From positions 186,001 through 250,000 of the forward strand of contig NZ_JARXXA010000003.1 of NCBI RefSeq assembly GCF_029892785.1: a stretch of 64,000 bases of DNA. The letters are read 5' to 3'. Below the pieces are notes generated by a model. It saw nothing but the letters and a program-made list of their open reading frames with translations. It was not told the origin of the DNA and searched no databases. The translations under genes and the position numbers were made by a program. Below are positions 42,967 through 51,946 of the stretch, in pieces (positions within the stretch are counted from its first letter, which is position 1; every line of letters starts with the position of its first letter). Source of the stretch: Parabacteroides sp. PH5-46. GTDB lineage: Bacteria > Bacteroidota > Bacteroidia > Bacteroidales > Tannerellaceae.

Positions 42967-44195
42967 CTCTTTTTCAGAACGCTGTTTACTACCCGTACAG
43001 AAGAAACCAGTTTACCGGTAGAGGTAAATACATCTACATTCCATACATGCGAAGAGCGCCCTTTATGGATAATGGTGCCTACGGCGCGTACGGAATCTCC
43101 TTCTTTGGCAGACGATACATGATTCCCGCTTACCTGCATACCTACTATCACTTCGTCCGGCTGGCATAGTACCATTGAGCCCAGTCCGGCTACCGTTTCG
43201 GCCAGTGCCAATGTAGCTCCGCCGTGCAGGATGCCGAAGGGCTGGCGGGTACGTTCGTCTACAGGCATGGTAGCTTCTACGCGGTCTTCCGAGGCGTAGG
43301 TATATTGTATGCCCAGGTTGCCCATCAGGGCGTGGCGGGCTCGTTTGTTTAGTTCGTCCAGAGGAATGTCGGCCGGGCGTATCTTGGCTATGATGTGCTC
43401 TTCTACGGCCTTGGCCACTCCGTCTTCGTCGTTGGAGGCTGTTGTATAGTCCGTACATCTTTTTACAGAGTCGAGAGCATTCTCCATCGCAATGCCCAGA
43501 CCGGCTGTTTGTATCATGGTGATGTCGGCCTCTCCATCGCCTATGGCCATCATCTGTTCCGGCTGTATGGATAGATGTCCCATCAAAACGCCCAATGTGT
43601 CGGCTTTGTTGATCGAAGGGGGAACTACCTCCAGGAAATAAGGCTCCGAGCGGAATACATCAAGTGACCCGTCGAGCTTCTTTTTCCAATGGTTTTCCAG
43701 TCCTACCAGCGCTTCTATATCATCGCTTACCAGCATACACTTGCAGGGAGAGAAATTTACAGAGTCGGCAAAGTGTGCCGTTTCCTTTATTTTCATCTTG
43801 TTGCGCTCTGCTTCTTCCTTTACGTGTATATCTTCTGCATTGTTGGTCAGGATGGTATCCTGATGATAGGTAAGTATGGTGAAGTTGTTTTTAATGGCTT
43901 TCTTCTCCAGATAGGGTATGAGTTCCGGGTTGATGCGCCGTTCAAACAACAGCTCATTGGTACTCATATTGAAGATCTGGCCTCCGTTGTAAGAGAGGAT
44001 AAAGCCGTTATATTTATCAAGTTCCAGTTGGAGTGCTAATGGACGAAGCCCAAAGGTAGAGCGGCCCGACGCCAACACAATCCGTACCCCCATTTGCTGT
44101 ATCTTCAGTAGGGTAGATAAGGTGGCAGGAGTAATTTCTTTCTTACTGTTTAAAAGCGTTCCATCTACATCAAGAACTAATAATCTGTATTTCAT
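42963..44195 (-). CDS. HAD phosphatase fused to a hotdog thioesterase (probable DHNA-CoA thioesterase)
   Basis: A 410-aa bifunctional protein. Residues about 1-272 are a Cof-type HAD hydrolase (DVDGTLL at 9-15, LASGR, KADTLGVLM and MAIGDGEADITM). Residues about 283-410 are a PaaI/MenI-like hotdog thioesterase (GILHGGATLALAETVAGLGS, GNHVSSAKEGD). Leading the men operon, the second domain most likely performs DHNA-CoA hydrolysis; the substrate of the HAD domain is unknown. First gene after the -7 box at 44218. Confidence 0.9.
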   Translation of the reverse strand: MKYRLLVLDVDGTLLNSKKEITPATLSTLLKIQQMGVRIVLASGRSTFGLRPLALQLELDKYNGFILSYNGGQIFNMSTNELLFERRINPELIPYLEKKAIKNNFTILTYHQDTILTNNAEDIHVKEEAERNKMKIKETAHFADSVNFSPCKCMLVSDDIEALVGLENHWKKKLDGSLDVFRSEPYFLEVVPPSINKADTLGVLMGHLSIQPEQMMAIGDGEADITMIQTAGLGIAMENALDSVKRCTDYTTASNDEDGVAKAVEEHIIAKIRPADIPLDELNKRARHALMGNLGIQYTYASEDRVEATMPVDERTRQPFGILHGGATLALAETVAGLGSMVLCQPDEVIVGMQVSGNHVSSAKEGDSVRAVGTIIHKGRSSHVWNVDVFTSTGKLVSSVRVVNSVLKKR

Positions 44196-44217
44196 ATTGC
44201 TTCGTTTTGCGAGAGGA

Positions 44218-44225
44218 CAAAGGTA
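44218..44225 (-). promoter_or_regulatory. -7 box TACCTTTG of the men operon
   Basis: Minus-strand TACCTTTG, 22 bp before the start at 44195, just past the helicase stop. One promoter could serve HAD-thioesterase, menF, menD, menB and menC-menE, whose frames abut or overlap. Confidence 0.55.
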
Positions 44226-44228
44226 CGA

Positions 44229-46142
44229 TTATTTTTCCTTTGAGGGGATAATAAGCCCATATTTCCTGACATATTGATAGAATTCGCGATAGAAGGCATG
44301 ACGGGATAAAGTGGAGCTGTCTCCTATGATAATCAGCTTCATACGCGCTCTGGTAATGGCTACATTCATACGCCTGAGATCGTTTAGAAAACCAATTTGC
44401 CCGGAATCATTGGCACGTACCAGACTGATCATAATCACATCCCGCTCCTGTCCCTGAAAACCATCTACGGTATGAATGGTAATCCGCTTTCTGAGCGGCT
44501 TATAGAAGGCGTCTTGCCGGATTAGTTTCCGTATGTATTGCACCTGTGCCCGATACGGAGAAATGAGGCCGAAGTCTATTTGCTCTTCCAGGATGCGTTC
44601 TTTGCCGATCCGCTCGATGTATAAATGAAGTTGGGAAACCAATAGTTGGGCTTCCTGCGGATTGATACGGCTCATGCTCTCGTCCGGACGGGCTTCGTCA
44701 AAGTCACTGTCGGAGGTATCATACCATACTATCGGTGTGTCCAGCGCCAGGATGCCCCGGTCTTTTACTTCGGAAGCCGATTCCAGCTCGTCATGATAGA
44801 ACCAGCGGGAGGGGAAGCGCATAATATCGTCGTGCATCCGGTATTGAGTCTTCAATAGGGAAACGGTATTGGGCTTGGAAGCAGCAATTTTCTGCATCAA
44901 GGTACGGTCTAATCCTCCTTTTAGTGCCTCCGGGCATTTAATGGTGGGAGGGAGCTGGCAATGATCTCCGGCCAGTATCACACGGTCTGATTTGCTGATA
45001 GCTATCCAACAGGCAGCCTCTAATGCTTGCGCTGCTTCGTCAATAAACAGAGAGGTAAAATAGCGGTTGTTCAATACCTTATTAGCTGAGCCTACCAAGG
45101 TGCAGGCAATTACACGCGCTTCATCAAACAGGTCGGTATCTATCTTGATTTCCAATTCCGTAGCTCGTGAGCGTAGCCTCGACAGGCGGTTCCGTACCGA
45201 ATCTTTATCCTCTCTGCTTTGCCTGCGGAAGGAAGACTGAATCTCGCGGATAGCCTTGCGGATGCTCCACAGGGTAGGATAGTCGGGATGCGACTCGAAT
45301 TTCTTTTCATACGTGAAAGAGAGCATCTTGTCATTCACCCGGGTAGGATTCCCGATGCGTAAGACCGATACTCCCCGGTCTACCAACTTCTCTGATATCC
45401 AATCTACTGCCGTATTGCTTTGCGCGCATACCATTACCTGATTCTCGCGATGTAAGGTTTCATATACGGCCTCTACCAAGGTAGTGGTCTTTCCCGTACC
45501 CGGTGGGCCATGCACAATGTATACATCCTTAGCGGCCAATACTCTATTGACAGCCGCTTCTTGAGAGGGGTTCAGCCAGGGGAAACGCAAGGGGAACAGG
45601 TCGCGGAAAGCTGCTGGAGTACTTCCTTTCAGCACCTCCCGGAGGTATGCCAGGCGATTCTCCTTCGCCCGCATAACATCTGCCAAGGCCGCAAACATAG
45701 TCTTATAACTTGTCTCGTCAAAGTACAGTTGCACCCCCGGTTCATGTGCTGCTTGCAGCTCTGCCAGGGCGGCCGGAGAGGGTAGGGCAACCACCATCCG
45801 ATCCTCCTGCACATAACTGATAATCCCCGAAAAGTTCAGAAACTGAAAACTACCATCAGGCTTCACAGTGAAGAAGCAAACCGGACGACCATGTTCGAAC
45901 GTATGTTCTACCTCCTTATCGGCCCTCCGCTCTACTTCTACCACCAACTGATTCAGTGAATTATAATAAGTCTTACCAGACGACACCGGATACCAACACA
46001 CTCCCTGCTGCACCTTCTTCCACATACCCGCCCTTTCAGATTGCTGCCGGTACGCTTCCTTCTCATACTCATACTCCTTCCTGAGCAGGCTATCCTGTTC
46101 CTGCAAGTCTACCAACGCAGCCCTTACTTTGTCCTTTGCCAT
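44229..46142 (-). CDS. Superfamily I DNA/RNA helicase (DNA2/IGHMBP2-like)
   Basis: A 637-aa helicase with an N-terminal coiled/beta region (1-190) and SF1B motifs: Walker A VHGPPGTGKTTTLVEA, CAQSNTAVDWI, LFIDEAAQALEA, GDHCQLPPT, QYRMHDDIMRFPS, and TVDGFQGQERDVIMISLVRAN. The family unwinds nucleic acid; the precise task is unknown. Single gene with its own -7 box. Confidence 0.92.
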   Translation of the reverse strand: MAKDKVRAALVDLQEQDSLLRKEYEYEKEAYRQQSERAGMWKKVQQGVCWYPVSSGKTYYNSLNQLVVEVERRADKEVEHTFEHGRPVCFFTVKPDGSFQFLNFSGIISYVQEDRMVVALPSPAALAELQAAHEPGVQLYFDETSYKTMFAALADVMRAKENRLAYLREVLKGSTPAAFRDLFPLRFPWLNPSQEAAVNRVLAAKDVYIVHGPPGTGKTTTLVEAVYETLHRENQVMVCAQSNTAVDWISEKLVDRGVSVLRIGNPTRVNDKMLSFTYEKKFESHPDYPTLWSIRKAIREIQSSFRRQSREDKDSVRNRLSRLRSRATELEIKIDTDLFDEARVIACTLVGSANKVLNNRYFTSLFIDEAAQALEAACWIAISKSDRVILAGDHCQLPPTIKCPEALKGGLDRTLMQKIAASKPNTVSLLKTQYRMHDDIMRFPSRWFYHDELESASEVKDRGILALDTPIVWYDTSDSDFDEARPDESMSRINPQEAQLLVSQLHLYIERIGKERILEEQIDFGLISPYRAQVQYIRKLIRQDAFYKPLRKRITIHTVDGFQGQERDVIMISLVRANDSGQIGFLNDLRRMNVAITRARMKLIIIGDSSTLSRHAFYREFYQYVRKYGLIIPSKEK

Positions 46143-46162
46143 CTAATCCCTGTTGTTTCCGA

Positions 46163-46170
46163 CAAAGGTA
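46163..46170 (-). promoter_or_regulatory. -7 box TACCTTTG for the helicase gene
   Basis: Minus-strand TACCTTTG followed by TCGG, 20 bp before the start at 46142. Confidence 0.5.
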
Positions 46171-46260
46171 GCTACAACAAACGAAAATACCCTTATACCA
46201 GGTAGTGTTTACTTGATATACAATCAATAAAAAGCAGCATTCATCTTGTTTATTCCAAAA

Positions 46261-46313
46261 TGTTCATTATATTCGTATGTTCATTGACAATGAACAATGA
46301 ATTAAAATGAACA
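46261..46313 (+). promoter_or_regulatory. Symmetric four-half-site operator of the AbiE operon
   Basis: The central perfect palindrome TGTTCATTG-A-CAATGAACA spans 46278-46296. Identical outer half-sites TGTTCATT (46261-46268) and AATGAACA (46306-46313) each sit exactly 9 bp outside it. The last half-site ends 6 bp before the antitoxin start, so binding there would block transcription or translation. AbiEi antitoxins are known to repress their own promoters through inverted repeats. Confidence 0.75.
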
Positions 46314-46319
46314 AATCGT

Positions 46320-47318
46320 ATGAAAGCAAAAGATGCTTTGTTAGAAGAAATAAAGGATAAACTCCTTGAAAACACAGGGATTGTAATAACCTACTCTGAT
46401 AGGAAAAAAGAGCATGGCAGAATTGTTCAAATAAAAAATGAACGTTTCATCGTTGTTGTAAAGCCTGAAATAACACAGGGAAATAAAGGGATTGTTCTTC
46501 AACAGTTGAAAGATGTCTCAAAAAAGGCGAATCTACCTGTGCTTCTTATAACAAAGTACATACCTTCTGCTATTGTTAAATCTTTTGTGGAAGAAGGTAT
46601 TAGCTATGTAGATGCTGCAGGAAACTGTAATATACAACAGCATAATCTTTTACTGATTATTGAAGGAAAAAAAATAGAAAGACTTCCTAAAACAAACCAA
46701 GCACGTGCTTTTCAGGAAGCCGGTATCAAACTGATCTATTGTTTATTGGCCAATCCGGATAACATCAACAAATCATTCCGGGAGCTTTCAGACTTATCTC
46801 AGATTTCGTTGGGCTCTGTAAGTACTATCATTCAGGAACTTGTATACTCAAAGTTTATCTTAAAAACAAAAAATAAAAAAGTACTTAAAAACAAAACCGA
46901 CCTTCTGAAACGTTGGGTTATTGCTTATAATGACACACTTCGCCCCAAATTATTTATAAAAAAAATGAGTTTTATAAATAAATCCGAGTATCAGAATTGG
47001 AACTATTTAAACTTATCTTCTATTTCTGAAAAAACACGTTGGGGAGGTGAATGTGCCGCTAATATTTTAACGAAAAGCCTTACTCCGGCACACTATACGA
47101 TCTATACCGATGAAATTTGGCAATCTGTTGGTAAGTCCCTGAAACTTATGCCCGACGATAATGGGAAAATAGAAATACTTCGCTTATTCTATAATGAGGA
47201 AGAAGGAAATACAGTTTCCCCTCTTTTGATATATGCAGACCTGATGGGGAGCGGAGATAGCCGAAATATAGAAACCGCAGAAATAATATTAAACAATGAG
47301 CTACAATATCTCAAGTGA
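46320..47318 (+). CDS. AbiEi-type antitoxin / autorepressor of a type IV toxin-antitoxin system
   Basis: A 332-aa protein. The first 120 residues form a beta-rich region (VLLITKYIPSAIVKSF, GISYVDAAGNCNI). A winged helix-turn-helix (about 130-205: AGIKLIYCLLANPD, FRELSDLSQISLGSVSTII) and a C-terminal domain (about 215-332) follow. The layout, gene order and downstream nucleotidyltransferase match AbiE. It ends overlapping the toxin start by 23 bp. Presumed to bind the operator upstream. AT-rich relative to the men operon, suggesting transfer. Confidence 0.8.
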   Translation: MKAKDALLEEIKDKLLENTGIVITYSDRKKEHGRIVQIKNERFIVVVKPEITQGNKGIVLQQLKDVSKKANLPVLLITKYIPSAIVKSFVEEGISYVDAAGNCNIQQHNLLLIIEGKKIERLPKTNQARAFQEAGIKLIYCLLANPDNINKSFRELSDLSQISLGSVSTIIQELVYSKFILKTKNKKVLKNKTDLLKRWVIAYNDTLRPKLFIKKMSFINKSEYQNWNYLNLSSISEKTRWGGECAANILTKSLTPAHYTIYTDEIWQSVGKSLKLMPDDNGKIEILRLFYNEEEGNTVSPLLIYADLMGSGDSRNIETAEIILNNELQYLK

Positions 47319-48171
47319 TAGCTTAAACAATCCGCTATTGAAAGACTTATTAAAGGAACTGAATCGTTTCTTTGGCTCTATATATGTAGACTTTTATGTG
47401 ATAGGAGCCACCGCTCGTGATATGATACTCAGTAATTTGCATGATTTAGTTCCGGATCGTATGACTGCCGATCTGGATATCGCTATTGCTATATCCGACT
47501 GGAAACAATTTCAATCTATAGAAGAAAATCTTCCTGAAATAGAGGGTTTTGCTAAAAGTAAAGAGCAGAAACAACGCTTCATTTACAAAGATATGTATGT
47601 CGTTGATATTGTTCCATTTGGAGATGTAGCAGAAGATGATGGAAATATTTATTGGCCTCCGGATGAAACGATAGCTATGTCAGTTTGGGGATTTCCTGAG
47701 ATGGCAGATGCTACAATTCACGTAGAAATTGATGGTGAATTTACGATCAAAATAGCCTCCCTTCCCGGATTATTTTTGTTGAAGTTAGTAGCATGGAAAG
47801 ACCGCCACTTATCCGCTTCGAAAGACGCATACGATATCGCTCTGCTTCTAACCAACTATCTGGATATTAATGCGGAAAGATCCGTTGAAGAACATTATGA
47901 TCTTTATGAAACAGAGACCTTTGATCAAGTAATTGCCGGCGGGCAGCTTATAGCAAGAGATGTAAAGTTGTTGATTCGCGAGAACAAAAAAACATTGGAA
48001 TACCTTATTGAAATACTAAACGAAGAAATCAAACTTGCCGAAGAAAGCCTTTTAATCAATCAGTTAATAGAATCAGATGCGAATTTGCGATACGAACAAA
48101 TGCTTACTTGTCTGCAATCAATACACGCGATCTTCAACAAGGATCAATCCTTGTATCCATCAGCTTTATAA
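47296..48171 (+). CDS. AbiEii-like nucleotidyltransferase toxin
   Basis: A 291-aa protein of the nucleotidyltransferase AbiEii/AbiGii type. Catalytic site: GATARD (37-42) and TADLDIAI with Asp59 and Asp61. A third acidic strand (VVDIVPFGDV) and a LKLVAWKDRHL...KDAYDIALLL helix follow, the family's signature. Such toxins inhibit growth and give abortive phage defence by modifying tRNA ends. Toxin and antitoxin overlap, so they are co-translated. Confidence 0.85.
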   Translation: MSYNISSDSLNNPLLKDLLKELNRFFGSIYVDFYVIGATARDMILSNLHDLVPDRMTADLDIAIAISDWKQFQSIEENLPEIEGFAKSKEQKQRFIYKDMYVVDIVPFGDVAEDDGNIYWPPDETIAMSVWGFPEMADATIHVEIDGEFTIKIASLPGLFLLKLVAWKDRHLSASKDAYDIALLLTNYLDINAERSVEEHYDLYETETFDQVIAGGQLIARDVKLLIRENKKTLEYLIEILNEEIKLAEESLLINQLIESDANLRYEQMLTCLQSIHAIFNKDQSLYPSAL

Positions 48172-48192
48172 GGTGTATTGTTAATAAATAAA

Positions 48193-48290
48193 GAATCGCG
48201 CCACATATGTCACGCGATCGAAACACATATGTAGAACGATCGGTTTACATTTGTGTTTCGATCGTTCTACATATGTGGTGCGATTCTTTT
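48193..48290. repeat. Palindrome array with 22-bp period and fold-back terminator (locus C)
   Basis: ACATATGT (once ACATTTGT) occurs at 48203, 48225, 48247 and 48269, exactly 22 bp apart. CGATCG lies in each spacer at 48215, 48237 and 48259, also 22 bp apart; the outermost spacers carry GAATCG and CGATTC. The whole is roughly symmetric: 48193-48210 and 48269-48286 are complementary at 17 of 18 positions. It sits between convergent genes and is flanked by A/T runs, so it probably terminates both. Confidence 0.8.
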
Positions 48291-48293
48291 TTC

Positions 48294-49274
48294 TTAATTT
48301 ATCCGTAGGTTTCCTTTGTTATCTAAATAGAGGCGATCTATACATACTATGCGGTCATAATTAGGCTTTATGCAATTGGGGTCTGCATGACGGTGATATA
48401 CTATGTAGAGATTTTTATCGGGAGTTTCAATAATTGAGTTATGACCCGGTGAAGAAACTCCTTTTGAAAGATTGGTTGTAAGTAAAGGATTATCCTTGCT
48501 TTTAACCCATGGTCCCAGTGGATGTTTGGCATAAGAAACTCCTACACCATAGGACTCAAATCCGGTATGATTCGCAGAATAGGTCATGTAATAGGTGTTG
48601 CCCTGTTTAAAGACAAAGGCTCCTTCGTTACACCTATTATTCTCCCAATTTACTTTTTCCCACGCTTGGGAAGCCTCTGACACTAATACCGGCTCGCCAT
48701 CAAGGCCTGAAAGATCTTTCTTTAGCCGGGCTGCATACAAAACACCGGTAGATATTGTATCCTGATTCCCATTTTTACTGAAATAGATATATGGGGTATC
48801 GTCGTCATCTACAAAGATGTTCGCATCAATAGCTGAATAGTCCAAATCAAACCAGGGTGCATAAAGATCAACAAAAGGGCCTTCCGGCTTTTCACTTACA
48901 GCTAAACAGGTAAGCATTAAATCACGATCTTCTACATAGCAACTATACGTCATATAGAATTTCCCTTTGTAATGCTTTACTTCCGGCGCCCAAAAGCCAT
49001 AAATTCCAATGTGTTTTTCAGGTTTGCGATAAAGTTCTCCGATATATTCCCATACAATAAGATTGGTGGATTTATAACAGATAAAGCCCTCACCCTGGGG
49101 TAAATTGGATGTTCCCGTCATGTAATAGATGCCATCGTGTTTGTATACAAATGGGTCTGCAAGATGTATTTCAGTCTGGTCTATTGTTTTTACAGGATTA
49201 ACATACGATCCGGAGTGATTGCAACCAAATAAAAGTATGGATACATAAAGGAGTGATATTATTTTATGTTGCAT
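48294..49274 (-). CDS. Glycoside hydrolase family 43 lipoprotein
   Basis: A 326-aa lipoprotein (signal ends LLFGC). Five-bladed propeller with the GH43 acidic residues: LADPFV (base), the SAIDANIF Asp and the NEGAFV Glu (acid), and WAPEVKHYKGKFYMTYS. The family cleaves arabinose- or xylose-containing glycans; the specificity here is unknown. Last gene of the PUL, 31 bp after the beta-helix gene. Confidence 0.92.
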   Translation of the reverse strand: MQHKIISLLYVSILLFGCNHSGSYVNPVKTIDQTEIHLADPFVYKHDGIYYMTGTSNLPQGEGFICYKSTNLIVWEYIGELYRKPEKHIGIYGFWAPEVKHYKGKFYMTYSCYVEDRDLMLTCLAVSEKPEGPFVDLYAPWFDLDYSAIDANIFVDDDDTPYIYFSKNGNQDTISTGVLYAARLKKDLSGLDGEPVLVSEASQAWEKVNWENNRCNEGAFVFKQGNTYYMTYSANHTGFESYGVGVSYAKHPLGPWVKSKDNPLLTTNLSKGVSSPGHNSIIETPDKNLYIVYHRHADPNCIKPNYDRIVCIDRLYLDNKGNLRIN

Positions 49275-49305
49275 CTTTACTTAATATTTTTGCTAATCTT
49301 TATTG

Positions 49306-50361
49306 TTATTTTATATAATCTGCACTTATGTCTTCGTCTGAGAGCTTCCGTTCCGGCATTATCTGATTTTGTAATACACCTTTTCCACCTTTATGGGCTT
49401 TAAGCAGTGTAACTTTCGTGCAATCAGCATGAAATCCCATTCGGAATCCGGTCACAATAGAATTGAATACTCCCTCTGCGTCTATGGCTGTTTGAAACGG
49501 TACTTTGCCGGAATACCAGAAGCAGAAACAATCGGTAAGATTTACAGATACCCCTTTCTTGATATTGAATGCCGTAGCGAACTGGTCGCTATAGCAGAAA
49601 TTAAGCCAGTTGTTATCACTTTCGATTATGAATCCGTAACTTGTTTCATAATTCTGGTCTTTGGCAAATATATAGAGTGGGTGAATATTACGCAGGCTGT
49701 TACCTCCGCTTTTCATCCAAACGCCCTTGTTTACGGATGCTATACGCATGTTACTGAGCGTGTTGTCGTAGCCCTCAATCAGTACACCTATTGAAGTGGG
49801 GGAATCGTTGCCTACAATATTTACATTATTGATGTCGGCATCCGATGAGCCACTATTGGCACCGGTCTTGATATGTACTCCCACCTGGGTATGCTTGATA
49901 GAGACGTTTTCAATTCTTGTTTCGCGTCCTCCGTCAATCGAGATACCGTCGGCAACGCCTGAACCGTCAATTATTCCACCATAAATTCCGTAATTACTAC
50001 CCGGGATAGATATGTTGTTAGCCGGATTTGATGCCCCGAGCCTTATAACGGCTCCGCCATCTTTCCATTCACCGATAGCCTTGAATATAGCATAGTTTCC
50101 CAGTACCAGATGTACGCTTTTGCGCGGGTCGGCAGGGGTAAGAATCGAACGTGATACGAGATATGTTCCGTCGGGAAAGACAATCGTACGGTTAGGGTTA
50201 GAATCTATGAGTTTCTGTATAGCATCGATTGCATCGGTTTTCCCGTCAGTAGGTACATATTCCGTGGCAATGAGGAATGCACTTTGCGCAAACGTAGACA
50301 TAATAGAAAGTGAGGCAAAAATTAATGCCACAAACATGATATTAAATACTTTTTTTGTCAT
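49306..50361 (-). CDS. Right-handed beta-helix protein (pectate-lyase superfamily)
   Basis: A 351-aa exported protein (signal peptide, cleavage near TFAQ). It opens with a YVPTDGKTDAIDAIQKLID motif, typical of pectate-lyase-superfamily beta-helix proteins, followed by repeated coils rich in Asn/Gly (IDGSGVADGISIDGG, IENVSIKHTQVGVHIKTG, INNVNIVGND). I see no established catalytic set, so lyase or hydrolase activity is only possible. Follows SusD after a terminator-like hairpin. Confidence 0.75.
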   Translation of the reverse strand: MTKKVFNIMFVALIFASLSIMSTFAQSAFLIATEYVPTDGKTDAIDAIQKLIDSNPNRTIVFPDGTYLVSRSILTPADPRKSVHLVLGNYAIFKAIGEWKDGGAVIRLGASNPANNISIPGSNYGIYGGIIDGSGVADGISIDGGRETRIENVSIKHTQVGVHIKTGANSGSSDADINNVNIVGNDSPTSIGVLIEGYDNTLSNMRIASVNKGVWMKSGGNSLRNIHPLYIFAKDQNYETSYGFIIESDNNWLNFCYSDQFATAFNIKKGVSVNLTDCFCFWYSGKVPFQTAIDAEGVFNSIVTGFRMGFHADCTKVTLLKAHKGGKGVLQNQIMPERKLSDEDISADYIK

Positions 50362-50399
50362 GATTGATAGGATTTTATAAGTTTGGAAGTATTTATAAA

Positions 50400-50434
50400 A
50401 AAGGAAGAGATATAGTGTTTACATCTCTTCCTTT
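50400..50434 (-). terminator. Hairpin after susD (partial terminator)
   Basis: Stem AAAGGAAGAGAT / ATCTCTTCCTTT (12 bp) with an 11-nt loop and a T-rich tail on the minus strand. Such hairpins between SusD and enzyme genes reduce downstream expression. Confidence 0.8.
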
Positions 50435-50449
50435 CCGGTTATGAGGTTA

Positions 50450-51928
50450 TTATTCGTATCCCGGATTGTTCTCGACAATACCTCCGGATTCGATAATCAC
50501 TTTGGGAGGTATGGGAAATAATACCATGTGATCTTTTGCGGGATATCCTTGTTCCCGGCCATATTCGATATATCTGCCAAAGCGGATCATGTCTTGTCTT
50601 CTCCAGCCTTCGAAATAGAGTTCGCGCCCGCGTTCGGCCAATAGGAATTCTTTGAACTTCTCTTTACTTGTCCGGATGTCAGACGGGATGGTATGCGTAA
50701 CACCCGAACGTTCGGTAATCTGTTTTAGGTAGTTCAACGCCTTCTCCGTAGGCCCGTTCAGTTCATTTTCTATTTCGGCTAACGACAGGATAATGTCTGC
50801 ATACCGGCAGACTACTAAAGGAAGATTACCGGTACTTGTTTGTTCTTTGGGCAAGAGGTATTTTACCATGATGGCCCCGTAAGGCAAACGGTCACCCTGA
50901 TTCTCGTCGCGAGAGTAAAAAGTTCCATCAGGGCCTATATAGTTATCAGCTATACCAACCAAACGCTTGTCTTCTTTCGCATACGTGTCATAGAATGCCC
51001 ACGGCATCATTATTACCCCCCAGTAAGGAGACACTTTTATACCGGACACTTCGGCACAGGTAGATGGGATCATATAAAAGAACCATTCATTTCCCATCTG
51101 CTGTCCGCTGGGTACCGACCAGATATTTTCGTTGTTATGCTCTTCACTGAATATTTTGCTGTAATCTTCGGAAAGTGAATATCCCATCTGCGTAAGGCTT
51201 TCAGCGTAAGGTAATGCTTTGTCATATTGATGGTCGTTCATATATAGCTTCATCAGCAGCATCGTGGCAACTCCCTTGTTTACCCGCCCCCAGTTGTCCG
51301 TATTGTTCGTCTTTCCATGCAGGTGAGGAATCGCTTCGGTAAAGTCTTTTACCATTTGGTTGAAATATTCTTCCTTGGAAGGACGAGGCCCGTATTTGAT
51401 ATCATCCAGTTTGGCCGGATCGGTAATAACAGGGATCGGGCCATATAGGTCGTAGAAGCAAAACATCAGCCAGGCTCTCAGGCATTTCGTCTCCGCTATT
51501 AATTGGTTTTTCGCTTTTTCCGGAATATCTGCCTTGTCGAGTACTTCAAGTATATAAGTCGCACGTGTAATATTGCGGCTTACCGTGTACGACGAATAGG
51601 TATCAAAAGCGCTACCCCAGTTGAAGAAAATATTCTGATGTTCAATGTTATAAATCACATCGGTAGTCATTTCGGAAAGTCCCAGCCATCCTCCATAGCC
51701 CGGGGTGAAAAGAGGCAAACACCAAACGCCGTTGCTATTATCGTTCACAGCGCCCGAATTACATTTAAAATAGGCATACAAGCCTGTAAGCATGGAACGC
51801 GCGTCTTCCTCCGTCTGTGGGAAATTCGTTTCCGCGAACGAAGAGTAAACCTTGGAATCCAGGTCGCATGAATTAAAGGAAACAGTCATGTACAAAACCA
51901 ACAATGAATATATTATTTTCGTCTTCAT
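50450..51928 (-). CDS. SusD/RagB-family surface glycan-binding lipoprotein
   Basis: A 492-aa lipoprotein (signal ending SFNSC). TPR-based SusD fold with the conserved N-terminal region (NFPQTEEDARSMLTGLY), SKEEYFNQMVKDFTEAI, and the C-terminal AERGRELYFEGWRRQDMIRFG signature, ending in NNPGYE. It forms a lid on the SusC pore. Follows SusC by 18 bp. Confidence 0.95.
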   Translation of the reverse strand: MKTKIIYSLLVLYMTVSFNSCDLDSKVYSSFAETNFPQTEEDARSMLTGLYAYFKCNSGAVNDNSNGVWCLPLFTPGYGGWLGLSEMTTDVIYNIEHQNIFFNWGSAFDTYSSYTVSRNITRATYILEVLDKADIPEKAKNQLIAETKCLRAWLMFCFYDLYGPIPVITDPAKLDDIKYGPRPSKEEYFNQMVKDFTEAIPHLHGKTNNTDNWGRVNKGVATMLLMKLYMNDHQYDKALPYAESLTQMGYSLSEDYSKIFSEEHNNENIWSVPSGQQMGNEWFFYMIPSTCAEVSGIKVSPYWGVIMMPWAFYDTYAKEDKRLVGIADNYIGPDGTFYSRDENQGDRLPYGAIMVKYLLPKEQTSTGNLPLVVCRYADIILSLAEIENELNGPTEKALNYLKQITERSGVTHTIPSDIRTSKEKFKEFLLAERGRELYFEGWRRQDMIRFGRYIEYGREQGYPAKDHMVLFPIPPKVIIESGGIVENNPGYE

Positions 51929-51946
51929 AATTCATTCAAATTAAAA

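Noticed and set aside
48193-48290. Array C as a CRISPR array
   Set aside because: Repeat unit is only 22 bp with no separate unique spacers of CRISPR length, it is internally palindromic, and no cas gene is nearby.
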